Notes under the pieces: generated by a model
What the model was told of the DNA's origin: nothing
Database searches by the model: none
The model's input: only the letters and a program-made list of their open reading frames with translations
Shown here: piece after piece, positions 47,004 through 57,819 of the stretch
Numbering within the stretch: position 1 is the first letter of the stretch
Layout: each line of letters opens with the position of its first letter
DNA from: Dryococelus australis
Lineage: Eukaryota > Arthropoda > Insecta > Phasmatodea > Phasmatidae
NCBI GenBank assembly: GCA_029891345.1
Contig: CM056994.1
Span: forward strand, 57,939,251 to 58,003,250
Length of the DNA stretch: 64,000 nt
Direction: 5' to 3'
Translations under genes and position numbers: made by a program

Positions 47004-47261
47004 ATGGCTCATACTAAATGTATCAAAAAAGGATGCAGAGTATTGAACACATTGATTAATAAACAACCATTTTAATTGCATTTACCGAAATACAATTATT
47101 GTGGACCTGGTACAAAGCCTGCAAAATGTCTGGTATGGAACAATCAAAGAATAGACTCTTTGGATAGCGCTTGTAAAGAGCATAATATAGTTTACGATCG
47201 AACAAACTATTTGAAAGAAAAAATAGCAGATACAATTCTAGTTAAAAAACAGCAAATTTAA
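47004..47261 (+). pseudogene. Phospholipase A2-like protein (parvovirus VP1u type)
   Basis: In adintoviruses and parvoviruses this domain helps virions leave endosomes. The frame from ATG 47,004 begins MAHTKCIKKGCR and hits a stop at 47,073. Directly after it comes LPKYNYCGPGTKP, the calcium-loop signature (YxGPG), followed by DSLDSACKEHNIVYD, the active-site helix. The aspartate that normally follows the catalytic histidine is N here, so even without the stop activity would be doubtful. A lysine-rich tail (KEKIADTILVKKQQI) ends at 47,261. About 85 codons, close to the family core. Confidence 0.85.
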
Positions 47262-47319
47262 GGAAGAATCCGTCAACATCGACAGGTAAAAAGCTAGGCG
47301 CCTAAGTTGTTGACAAAAC

Positions 47320-47894
47320 TATGCATGCAAAGGTTAAAAAAGGCATGTGTTTAAAACATAAAACCAAAAGAAAAACCAAGCAACGAAGGTTCTTGCCTTT
47401 GGTTTTTTCAGCATTTCAGCATTAAGTGCTCTAGTTCCTTGCATGATTTTCGACAATTAGTAGAGCAGTTAAATCAAAGAGTAAATGAATGTATTTGAAA
47501 CCATATAAAATAGGGCACGGAGGAAAAACCTCCAAATGTGGAAAAAACATAGAAAGTTCTAAATAGTCTTCCGAAACATGCACTTACAAACAAAGACATT
47601 AATGTATTTTGTAAAGAAACTGGATATTTCCCTATTTTCGAGGTGTGTATATGAGAGAAGATTTACCAAAGAAACCTCCATGAATGTATGATTGTTAATT
47701 TAGATTCGAAACAAAACAAAGGAACACATTGGGTTGCATTAATAGAAAATCTAAATCAGTCATTGTATTATGACAGTTTTGGCGATTTACATCCTCCAAT
47801 TGAAATATGTAAATACTTTAAAAACACACACTTAAGATACAATTACAAAATGGAACAGTCATCAAATACAATCAATTGTGGTAATTTATGGTAA
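47320..47894 (+). pseudogene. pX/pVI-like protein and adenain-type cysteine protease
   Basis: 47,370-47,470 shows a basic stretch and a hydrophobic segment (RRFLPLVFSAF) resembling the N-terminus of small adenovirus-like core or membrane-active proteins. Around 47,490-47,560 the frame reads MYLKPYKIGHGGKT, a GxG-LxLKPYK-type motif typical of Polintons. The protease follows: NKDINVFCKETGYFP (47,600) and the open block 47,688-47,894 with IVNLDSKQNKGTHWVALI (catalytic H), LYYDSFGDLHPP (catalytic D/N region) and NTINCGNLW (cysteine region). The block ends at a TAA right after NCGNLW, short of the usual C-terminus. Several frame breaks occur upstream. Confidence 0.85.
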
Positions 47895-47905
47895 CATTTT
47901 TTGAC

Positions 47906-47913
47906 TATAAATA
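47906..47913 (+). promoter_or_regulatory. TATA box of the minor capsid gene
   Basis: TATAAATA followed by GG lies 48 bases before the ATG at 47,954. Confidence 0.6.
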
Positions 47914-47953
47914 GGATATATAAGTAAGTACAATAGTGAAACTTATTAGTAAT

Positions 47954-48639
47954 ATGTCAATTACATTGATATTAACTGAAAATTCGTCGCAGCTGTGTGT
48001 GGTATATTTCCCAGCTTCTAAGTTATATGGAGAATGGCAAATAAGTCTAATCGATTTCATTACTTACAACAGCATACCAAAAATTAATATGCACAACCAA
48101 TAATTTACAGATAATATTGGCGAAAACACCAACAAGATTGTGAAACCAATAGGATCTTACGGGTTGGATGACTTATAAATATTAATCAAAGCAGCATTAC
48201 CTGAAGCTGTATATTTCCGATTATGTGGAAATCCAAATACGTTAACTAGTGCAATGTAAAGTAATGTCGAATCACTTTCACAGAAGACAATTCAATTGCA
48301 AATATGTTAGGATATGAATGGAGAGTGTATCCCACTAATGAATTACATGAATCATCAAAACAGGTTAATATATTGTCGGTAAATATATGTCTTATAAATG
48401 TTAATATTGCAGGCGGTTCATGTTTGAATGGAAAACTGACAAATACACTACACGAATTTATGTGTGCAGTGGCTCCAGGATACAAAATAATTGAAAAGCC
48501 AAATACTTTGATATATCTTCCTTTAATAGATATTCGTGTTGATGAAATACTTTATAGAATTGTCGACCAAGATGGTAACCTTATTAATTTTATAAATGAA
48601 GAAATAACCATCTGTTTACATTTTAAAAAAGCAATATAA
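47954..48639 (+). pseudogene. Minor capsid (penton-like) protein
   Basis: The first frame (ATG 47,954) contains YFPASKLYGEWQISLIDF and a stop at about 48,104. It continues with KPIGSYGLDDL and, after another stop, a segment with LCGNPNTLTSAM. A shifted frame (48,304-48,639) carries LGYEWRVYPTNELH, ILSVNICLINVNIAGGSCLN, KLTNTLHEFMCAVAPGYKI and ends ITICLHFKKAI. The P-GSY-L and VN-GG-YLNG-----L--F--V--GYKI features are those of the single jelly-roll penton proteins of Polintons. About 228 codons, a normal length. Three breaks make it non-functional. Confidence 0.85.
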
Positions 48640-48642
48640 ATA
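48635..48642 (+). promoter_or_regulatory. TATA box of the major capsid gene
   Basis: TATAAATA overlaps the stop of the penton gene and stands 36 bases before the ATG at 48,671. Confidence 0.6.
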
Positions 48643-48670
48643 CTTGCATTCTGGGCTCATTTCAATCAAA

Positions 48671-50094
48671 ATGGATATTGTGTATAATAGTCAAAATGGA
48701 CATAAAGTAGAAGGTTCTTTTAAGAACTATGTCATTAGGGATCTATTTCGAAGAAAGTAGCTATAAAAATGTAAACAACAGCATAAAATGCTCACTTCAA
48801 ATAAGTTACCCGTGAAGTTAACACAAGGCAACAAATTGTTTTTTAAAATAATTAGGATATACGGTTAATAGAAATGAAATAAATATTTAATGTTGAAGAA
48901 GCAATCAGTTATGAAGCTTCAATTACAAATACTGAAATATATGTGTGTGATCCATTCCGAGCTGGTCCGTGTACATTTGCATCAGAAATAAGGATTTCTA
49001 TATAAAATCATGATATTTATACACTACTGTCGAAATCAAGTTTAAGGTTTAGATAAACAATTTAAAAAAAAACACCGATGCAAGTAATCCAGTATCTACA
49101 AAAATAGTAAGAAACTTAATACTATATTTAATCGATAGAATTTCATATCTGCTCAATGGTGTGGAAATTGATCAAACACTAGATGTTGGAATTACTTCCA
49201 CAATTAAGATCTATCTCTCGCAAACTGTAAACGATCAGTATACAGTGCTGATGGCTGGTGGAGCAATTCTAGTGGCTATACGCTGCAAATAAATCCAGGT
49301 GGAAAATAGGAAGTTGTCGTACCATTAAGTATGATATTTGGCATCGCTGAAGACTATAAACATGTCACATTAAATGCTAAACCAGAATTAGTTATTCTAA
49401 TCACTAACACTCATTTCAATGGCATGTGAGACAGCTAATAATGAGGAAGGTGTAACATTTGAATTAAGCAGTGACGAATGGTTGATGCCAAATATTGAAA
49501 TTAACACTCGCGAATGCGTAAAGTTTTTAAAATATATTGAGAAAGGGAAGAATTTAGACATTGCTTACAGATAATGGGCTCTGGAGCCTTTTCCAACTCT
49601 ACCAACAACACAAAAAGTCATGTGGTGTGTGAAATCAAATTTTTCATTTGAGAATCTACAATTTGTTATTTGTTTTCAAACAATCCGGCAAAACAATTTA
49701 AAATCAGATAGATCAATATTCGATCATTTTGATATGACAAATATTAAACTATATATCTAAACAGTCAAGCCTATCCCTATACATATTTAAATATTAACTT
49801 TGGTAATGGGGAGTTACTTATTTGTTACAATAAGTATTCAAAGTTTCAGGAAACATATTATAACAAATGCAATTCACCGATACTAGAACCAGAAACATTT
49901 AGAACTAGACGAACATTACTTGTATCCGATGTAAGCGAACAAAACAACACAATTAGCAACAATTTAATTGATTTGTGAATTGAAATAATTGAAATACACC
50001 TATTCCAGAAACTATGGAAGCTTTTGCTTTGATAATTCACAATAGATTAGCAAGTTATAATGTAAGAGATAAGATGGTTAAGATAATGACTTGA
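48671..50094 (+). pseudogene. Major capsid (hexon-like, double jelly-roll) protein
   Basis: Start MDIVYNSQNGHKVEGSF at 48,671 matches the N-terminus usual for insect Polinton hexons. Middle parts in various frames: KIVRNLILYLIDRISYLLNG (49,108), VEIDQTLDVGITSTIKIYLS (49,160), DEWLMPNIEI (49,480) and DHFDMTNIKLYI (49,728). Near the end come NGELLICYNKYSKFQETYYN (49,807), RTLLVSDVSEQNN (49,910) and a C-terminal FALIIHNRLASYN, with a stop at 50,092-50,094. The segment 48,760-48,890 is poorly preserved and probably contains an insertion. Length, about 475 codons, fits the family. Many stops. Confidence 0.88.
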
Positions 50095-50195
50095 GTCAGT
50101 AGATGATGAACCACAATTGTGACAAGATGTTTTGTAATGTGCAGGGATTTCATTCTCTAGATAAATTTATCATTAAATAATTAGCTATTACTGAC

Positions 50196-50621
50196 ATGGA
50201 AGAACATACAGTGGTATTCAGCTTCAAATTGCCATTCGACTAGAAATACCAAAGTCCTAAATACAAGAAAACAAATAGATGGGTTATCAACCATCATCGT
50301 GGTTTAACTTGGGACAGTGAATGTATGGAGTATGAAAATATTGTAGATATTTGTAAGAAATACATAAGTAAGTGTGTAATTTATGTACGTAGAGTCGAGC
50401 TAAAATGAATTTTAGAAAGTATGTGGAATAGGAAAATAACAGATATTCAAAAAGAATACAATTGTCGTTCATTGAAACAATTATGTAATACATGTGGATA
50501 TAAATCGAAATTCTTCTCTGCAGAGGAAAACTATAAATTAATACTAACTTGGGCATTGATGACTGACTGGGGTGAAGTAATTGATGATTCTCCTTCTGAG
50601 TCACCAGAGGATATTATATGA
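50196..50621 (+). pseudogene. Unknown Polinton ORF downstream of hexon
   Basis: From an ATG at 50,196 the frame reads MEEHTVVFSFKLPFD and then a stop. Continuations contain INHHRGLTWDSECMEYENIV (50,288), KCVIYVRRVELK (50,371) and an open block 50,421-50,621 with ITDIQKEYNCRSLKQL and FFSAEENYKLILTW. A protein with HGL-W-DG---Y--I--I-------IYVKG-EK--WL pattern is often found in insect Polintons. I cannot assign an activity. Its end carries DDSPSESPEDII. Confidence 0.55.
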
Positions 50622-52646
50622 GTAATATGGCATTTTTTGGGATGAGAGAACATGGTGGCTTATCGAGTGGAAATTTAGTATATAACAGTAATTGGTTGTA
50701 TGTGAACTAATATTTTGTAAAGATGAATCAAGAGGAGAGCAAAATCACATGCTCAAGCATACAGAAATCAAAGTGTAGATTGAATATCAGCCAATTATTT
50801 CCACAGTGGAGTAAAACATTTAGAGCCTGTCTCAGAAAAAAATAGTTTTACTGTTTTTATAACATCTTATAATAAAAGAGATTTGCCTCTTTAAAAATGG
50901 TGTACATATGTTGTGAATCAACCTGTATTTGAATGATTGTATTTTTGTCAATTATTCTTCGTTTTTTTAAGAAACTGTTTCAGAAGACTATCTTACATAT
51001 ACAATTAGTCAATAAAACATGTCTTAAAATGATTGTTTTGTTTATTTAACCTCACTTCTTAAAAAGTGTATTTGTTTACCTAATAAAGGAAAAATATTGT
51101 ATTTGGTTAATAAATAAAATAAAAAATCTCAATAGAGAGAGATTCTTAATATACAAATATGTTGCAAGAGTCTTTGGCTTCTATCATACTATATTCATTA
51201 AGCAATGTTCTAAATAAAAAAGGCAGAGGTGTTTAATTTTATAGATGCTTTAACCTAAATGAATCATGAGGAATATTTCTGATTAAATAGTCTTTGCTGA
51301 ATAATTTATTCTCACTTCGAAATGGTAACCTTAGAGCCTATCTATCAGATGTATAAATAAAAACCATTATGTTCAGAGGTCTACGACCCTAACAGTGCTA
51401 CCAACCCTTGGCCCTACAATTTTTCAATGCTACCAACCACAAGACCGAGATCTCATAGTATGAAAGCTTGAGTCCAACAACCCTCTACGGAAACACTTTA
51501 GCCTCACATTGATGTTACTCGCATCTCTTTTTACAAAGTAGGCAGCCAAGCCCCACAGACCACCCTGCTAGGGCCCAGGTAAACAACTTGAGCATTGACC
51601 ATAGTAAGGCGAAAATGTCTTCCTACCTGATTGCAAACTCTCGAGCAATGTATTTTTTTTTTCTAATTTATAAAATTTATTATCACTTTCCAACATCCAT
51701 TGTGCTAGAAATACACAGAAAAATTAAAACAAGAAATTTTACACTATTTAGAAACTTATCCAGACTTATATGAAAATATATAATTACTATTTATGAAACA
51801 GGGTTCATTCCACATACACATCACCCTTTACAAAAAAATTTAAAAATATCCCATAGAGTTGTGTATCTGTGTCATATTTTTACTACTAATAATCAAGAAA
51901 AGGTTAAAACTTATTATTCTTTACCGAAAAAAATCATACCTGAGCTTTTGTTTGTTCAATGGCGGGGAGAATTTGAACCACAGTAAAAACTTGATTGTTT
52001 ACATTAAGTAACACTTCTGTACATGTTTAGTGCAAATATGAATAACAAAAAATACATATTTACTTAAATTGCTATGCAACATGTTTATTGAATCCGACAA
52101 TTTTACAAGAAAAGATAAATTACGTTAATTTTAAGGTTTACAGAAACATTGGGTGAGGTTTTAATATTACGAAATGCAATAGTACACAAAAATAATAAAT
52201 AAAAACATTACCTTTAAAATGTATAACTATTCTTAGAAATCCTTAAAGAGGGATTATCATAACCTGTATATAATTTTTTTACAGATTAAATTAATTTCTG
52301 TAGATTTGCACCATTAAATTGTATATTGCATTATTGAGTGTGTTGATCTGTAACATATTTGGTAATCCCTTTAATTTTATTAATAATCAACCAAAATTTA
52401 TTCAGTTATTTATATTTATTTGTAATGAATTGTAGATTATTTATTTATTTATTATTGATATCGATTCGTTTTCATTTTTTCGAGGAGGAAACAGTACAGA
52501 GGTTCGTCTCAAAGGGTAGGGTGAGGGGGTTGAAGTTGTTTGAAAGTCGAGGGTGCGGGGAGGGTAGAGGTGTTTCGCTTTTTGGCTTTCTGGTTGGAGG
52601 GGAGAAATGCCACTTCATGACCATTTACCTGGGAATTTTAAATTTT
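50622..52646. other. Polinton interior without recognised gene
   Basis: This is where the DNA polymerase B gene would be expected by comparison with other Polintons. I find no exonuclease or palm motifs on either strand. AT-rich to 52,450, then a purine-rich stretch (52,480-52,620) just upstream of the next TATA box. Confidence 0.55.
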
Positions 52647-52654
52647 TATAAATA
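52647..52654 (+). promoter_or_regulatory. TATA box of the proline-rich gene
   Basis: TATAAATA followed by GGGG, the same box and GG context as at 47,906, about 160 bases upstream of the ATG at 52,815. Confidence 0.55.
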
Positions 52655-52814
52655 GGGGTTTAGCCACTACGGCCCCTTTCACTGTTTCCAGTAGTTCGTT
52701 TCAGCAGTTCGCATTGCAATGTCACATTCCTATGAAGATTATTTTGTTGTATAATCTAGTCAAAACTTTGATAGAGAACTTCAAAACTTTAATTGAAATT
52801 ACTTTAATTTCATC

Positions 52815-53529
52815 ATGAATGGATCAGATCCTTTATTAACAAATTTGTTAGATGTTTTGGAGGAGGAGAGGATGCTTACACTGCAACAATTGCTCATGTC
52901 AATGTACTCCTTAGGGCTAACACTTCAACGTCAGCGCCACCTCCGGCTTCGACATCACCTCAAACTGCAGTGCCACCTCCGGCGACGACTTCAACTTCAG
53001 TACCGCCTCCAGCATCGACTTCAACATCAGCTCCAGCTCTGGTGTCGACATCACCTCAAACTGTAGCACCGCCTCCAACGTTTACACCGCTTCAAGTTTC
53101 GGCATCGCCTCCAACTTCAATGCCGCCATCGGCGTCGTTTCCAACTTCACAGTTGCCTCCGTCATTTCCAAGAATGTCAGTTTCTAATTTGGAAGCTATA
53201 AATTTAACAACATCAAAATCAGGTGAGTGGTGTATGTAAATTATGCATATATAGATATTTATAATAACAATTTATTCCAAGAGATAGAAGAATTTTTACA
53301 TTTCAATTTTGTTTCTTCACCTGCTCCAAGCCTGCCATCTCCTGAACTATTATCACCGGAATCAACACAGCATAATTTAATTTCCCCAACTCCTTCCTTT
53401 ACAGATTCACCTCAAGAAATAAGATATAGTCCTATCTTATCACCAATAACACATCCATCACCTGCTTCACCACCACCACCATCTGTTATTCCTGTAAAGA
53501 AACATAAATTTAGTTTGTCTTATCTCTAA
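52815..53529 (+). pseudogene. Proline/threonine/serine-rich protein, possible two-exon gene
   Basis: The ATG frame begins MNGSDPLLTNLLDVLEEE. A frame change near 52,870 leads into a second frame that stays open through about 110 codons of P-T-S repeats (PPPASTSPQT, PPPATTSTS and similar) to 53,221, where AG/GTGAGT looks like a splice donor. An acceptor-like TTCCAAG at 53,276-53,282 would skip 61 bases and return to the open frame EIEEFLHFNFVSS in phase. The second part is proline-rich and ends with a basic tail (VIPVKKHKFSLSYL) and TAA at 53,527-53,529. The intron is an inference from the sequence. Composition suggests a disordered, possibly mucin-like or nuclear protein. No known family. Whether the gene belongs to the Polinton or was captured is unknown. 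Confidence 0.5.
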
Positions 53530-53559
53530 ACGCAAATTGTAGTGATAATTCAAATTTAC

Positions 53560-54060
53560 AGTGTTTAATGATTTTCAGTCATAAGATAATGTGATAGTTT
53601 TACAATTTTTAAAGTTTTTGATGCTTTCTGACGTAACATAAGTTGATAATTTTACAGTTTAAACATTTTATTACATAACGTGGTAAAAATTGTTAAAAGT
53701 TTTTCAGTTGTAACATGATGTGATGATTTTAAAGTTTTTCAATTGTAAAATGAAGTAACAATTTTAATCTTGTAATGATTTCTGACATAACATGATGTGA
53801 TAATTTTACAGTTTAATGGTTTCTGATGTAACATGGTAAGAAATTGTTTAAAGTTTTCTAATTGTAAAATGAAGTGATGATTTTTATCTTTTGATGATTT
53901 CTGATGTAACATGATGTGGTAATTTTACAGTTTAAAAGTTTTATGATGTAACATGGTAAAAAATTGTTTAAAGATTTTCAATCATAAAATGATGTGATGA
54001 TTTATATTTTAATGGTTTCTGATGTAAGATGATGTGTTGTTTACATACAGTCTTTGTCTT
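53560..54060. repeat. Tandem repeat, about 120-bp unit
   Basis: Units containing TCAATTGTAAAATGAAGT, TTCTGATGTAACATGATGTG and AATTTTACAGTTTAA recur at about 53,575, 53,739, 53,858 and 53,978. Spacing is 119 and 120 bases for the last three. Each unit contains shorter related subunits built on TGTAACATGATG. Located directly 3' of the proline-rich gene. Confidence 0.85.
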
Positions 54061-55451
54061 GTAAGTTTTTTATGGCTACTTGGATACAATAATTCAATTT
54101 GTAGAATTGTCTCGTAAACAAGTGTTTATTAAGATAGGTTTTTGTGCGTAAAATGTTTGTTAAAAATCTGTAAATATATGTTAACAATATTTCCTTTTCT
54201 TATTTTTTATAAATTTTACTTGTGAAGGAAATTACATATACTGTTATTTAATAGATTTACTTCCTCATGTCACAATTTTTAATTTGTTTCTATAACTGAT
54301 TGGAAATTGGATGTGTCTGAAGATGAAGAACTTGTGGAGATGCCATATTTTTATTGGCTAATATGTTTACTGTATTAAACTTTGTATGACCGTGAACGAT
54401 GAAATATTTGGAATGAAATAAATTTTGTGAATGATGAAGTGAAAGTTATAATACTACACTTTCTTTGTTTTACAAAAAAATTGGATTATTTATTGTATTT
54501 TCTTTAAAACATTTATTATTCCTAAATATAAGTTTGAAAAGAAAAAATGTTGGTAAATATGAAAGGACTGAGTCAATAGCAGTGATGGTAAACTGTTCAG
54601 GTTTAGTTCTTCAAAAGACTTCAACCTCAGGTATCGGGATATCTGCTGCCTTTCACGAGAAATACAAGTTTCTCACTTAAAGACACGTCACAGTCTGCTT
54701 CCTTGTTCATGAGGAAAAAAACATGTTTATGAATTAAATTCTGTTGTCATTTGCTTATTATTTTACTGATTGAATTCCATAGCAGGAAAGCAACATTTCA
54801 ATATGAGATAGTATTTGTTTACAGTAAATTGAAACAAATTATTACTTTTCATAGATGGTTAAACTTGAATGAGATTGTATTATGTTTTCCTATACGATGA
54901 TTAGTCGAAAATCTTGGCTGGAAACTTCTTTACACATACATGAAACTTTAGTTATAAGTAGAGCTCTATACACAAAGTATTTTTGAAAGTTTTGAATATG
55001 TAGGCACCTGTTATGTCTTGCATTGTAATAGTTGAAACTTATGACTTATTTATCATGTACATTTTATCGAATTATACGTGTTTGCAAATGGTGTTCTTTC
55101 AATTGTTAAATTATATAGAAGTCTTTGACTCTCCTAAGTTTTATTTAGTGAAAATATTTCTTGTATTTGTCCTGTGTGAGGTTATTCATAGTTTTCTGGA
55201 TTTCGGTGGGATTTTAAAAACTTAATAACTATACTGAAAAAACAGGGGATATACTTGAAACTTAAAATTTATTGAAATTATTTTTGGATTAAAAGATATC
55301 AGGTATGGTTTAATTGATAGTGATGAGGAAAATATTTTATCAGTGAGAAAAGTGAAGTTTTTTTCTTCGATGCCACCACCACAAGATTTTTAAAAAGCCA
55401 GTGTCTGGGTTGGAGGCTATGTCAAACTGTTTTCTGAACAGGTCAACATTC
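54061..55451. other. Polinton interior, no recognised gene
   Basis: AT-rich DNA with short ORFs (54,465-54,680 and 55,013-55,225, plus), neither recognisable. It ends at the inner edge of the right terminal repeat. Confidence 0.45.
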
Positions 55452-56800
55452 TGGGGAAAGTCCAAGCTTCGAGACTAGAGGGGAGGCAGGCAAGACAGGC
55501 AGCCCTCGAGCTGGGCAAGGGGGTACAAGGGCAGGGGTGCATAATGGGATCTTCCAAGCGGTGGACAGGGCAGAGGTCATTCCAACCGCAGCTCAGAAGT
55601 GCCACTTTAGTTTGTCATTAACCCTTGTTCTGCACACTTGGATGCATGCTCTCCACTCTGTCCCAACTTCACCAGGCGCATTCGGGTTTCTGGTGGGGCC
55701 CTGTGCCACGATGGACAGTCAGCCGGCCCCCCGGCCAGTGGTATCAGCCACCCTAGCTCTGTCCCTACCTTCAGCTCTCGTTAAGTGTTTTCTTCCATTA
55801 TCTGCTCAGGAGTTTAGAACTCGCTCGGCATACATGGATATCTGCTCACACACTTCATAACAATATGGTGAAGTTACATGCTATATTATTGATGTGTGAT
55901 AATATAATAATTTTCTTTTTATAAGCGTTAATTTATGGGAAAATTACGTGCATCTGTTATTTTATTTTTTTATAATTTCATAGTTTTTCTTTGAGGAAGT
56001 TTGTGGTGCTTCGACGAAAGTAGTGTTAAAAGTGAATTATTTTAATGTGCTTCTTATAACGATAGGGATCCGTCGTTAGATAATACAAACTAGTACTTAA
56101 TTTTTTTTTAATTAATTTCCCCGAGGAGTGAAATCGTGTATTAATAATTTCTCTTGTGTGCAACATCAGCGGTTTAATTCGTTTTAATTGTGGTAAATGC
56201 ATGATTAAATGAAATATTGAGTATTTATTTCTGCCATTTTGCATACATAATTAGACTACAATCAGATACTGACAAAGGATGGGTTAGTCAAGTCACGGTC
56301 TAGATTTAATTTTAAATAAAATATATCGTCTTTCATTATGTATTTCCTAATAATTTCATTTCGCAGAAATACGCCAGTACCTCAGTCGCCTGTCAGGTGG
56401 CCTACAATTAACACTTATGCCACTCTTGCACCAACTTCATATAATGCATACCCTATACAATATACGGTTCCCCTCATCGAGTGCCAGTCATTGTGCAGAC
56501 AACATAACTCCTCAATACACATACGTATTTTTTCCCCACCTACCCAAAAAATAAAAATAAAAGATGTATCCTTAACACTCTATTGCAGCAAATCACACAC
56601 ACACATAAAATAATAATTGATTAATTCAATTAAATTAATCTGATCAATCACATTTCATAGGATTAAGATTACAGACTAAAATATTTGATCGTATTAAAAT
56701 CGGATTAAGAAATTAATCCGATCGATTTTATACCAATTTGATGTCAAATTGATAATCCGATTAGTCATAGGTGGCCTGAACCCGGCACGCCCCTACTACA
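55452..56800 (-). repeat. Right terminal inverted repeat
   Basis: Inverted counterpart of 40,949-43,067. The outer end reads ...GCCCCTACTACA; the last base would be T if AG...CT termini were intact. The frames 55,537-55,860 and 56,338-56,613 have recognisable partners in the left arm (for example QKCHFSL and ATMDSQPA; YATLAP and YPIQYTVPL). This may be only conserved DNA read in the same frame. Confidence 0.88.
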
Positions 56801-56806
56801 CTCTTA
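56801..56806. repeat. Right target-site duplication of the Polinton
   Basis: CTCTTA, compared with ATCTTA at 40,943-40,948. Confidence 0.7.
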
Positions 56807-57028
56807 TAGGTTGTTCACGATAAAGCGAGCACTTCTGAAATAAACCTTCGAAAAATGTCACTGCCCCTGCATATGCATATATTGAAACAGGCACACTGAG
56901 GGACATGCACACAGTTAAGTTGGTAACGATGGATGGTAAGTAATTCAATAATGTCAAATAGAAAGTATTGGTTAACCATTTCTAATAACGCAAAACATTT
57001 ATTTTATTTCTTATATATATATATGTGT

Positions 57029-57069
<41 letters not shown>

Positions 57070-57819
57070 CGTGTTCGGGAGTGTAAAAATGGCCAAAGGA
57101 AAAATTTTTACTTTTCTGATAATTTCACAGTTTCACTTGATTAACGCACGAATAAAATTATGAGTCCCATGGCAATGTTAATTTTACATAAGGCGGAAGA
57201 ATATACAATGCGCATACAAATAGATATTAAGCAAGGCTTTCAAAAGTGATCATTTCATCGTGAATAGCCTATAGTTAAAATGGCTGTGAAGAAGTAAAAA
57301 TAGTCCTAGGAATCGATGTTGTATTGCGAACGTAATGTTGAAATGTATGTCCCGAGCGGTTAGTATACCTTTTCTATTCATATTATGGTAAAAAATTTGC
57401 GTATAAGCAACACACATACTTGCCTGATGATTATATGATATGACTTCTTGAATGGTGATATAAAAAAATGATCAGGCCATTGCAATGTTAAATTTACATA
57501 TCGTGCACAAAGAATATGCTGTTATAAGAGCAGTAAATGTAAAGCAGAACTTTCAAAAGTGCTCAACTTACAGTGATCAGTTCATACCACGCTACATTAC
57601 CGAGCTGACTGCCCAGAGAACGCTTCACTTCCCTTCAGATTACTCTATAAAGCCCATGTGACACGATGTGAGTTTTCTTGGAAGAATCCATGCAAGCTTT
57701 CCTGTCCACTTATACGGATGGATTCATGGAAGATTTTGCCGACGACTGTTAGCCGTTTTCACGGACGCTTTCGTAATCGGTCGTGTGCAATTCTCGACGG
57801 AAGGTTATCTACAAGGTTG
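56807..57819. other. No recognised gene
   Basis: Right flank of the Polinton, AT-rich, interrupted by the microsatellite at 57,011-57,074. Nothing coding is recognised. Confidence 0.5.
57011..57074. repeat. Compound microsatellite (TA)n(TG)n(CG)n
   Basis: TA dinucleotides pass into a long GT run with one interruption, then into GC dinucleotides. Alternating purine-pyrimidine throughout, so capable of Z-DNA. Confidence 0.95.

Larger units (their letters stand above)
40949..56800. mobile_element. Full-length decayed Polinton (Maverick/adintovirus-like) without DNA polymerase B
   Basis: About 15.85 kb, a normal Polinton length. It is bounded by inverted copies of a long repeat starting AGTAGTAGGGGC (last base of the right copy changed) and by a near-perfect 6-bp duplication. 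Inside are two divergent gene blocks. The minus block holds integrase, an unknown conserved protein, a small protein and packaging ATPase. The plus block holds a phospholipase A2-like protein, a pX-like protein with protease, minor capsid, major capsid and an unknown ORF. All are interrupted by stops and frameshifts. The polymerase gene usually present at the end opposite the integrase is not detectable; that space carries a proline-rich gene instead. Confidence 0.88.

Noticed and set aside
55537-55860. ORF in the right terminal repeat with a similar frame in the left arm (42,742-42,993)
   Set aside because: The amino-acid similarity is what duplicated DNA read in the same frame would give. 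Conservation is not clearly better than in non-coding parts of the repeat.
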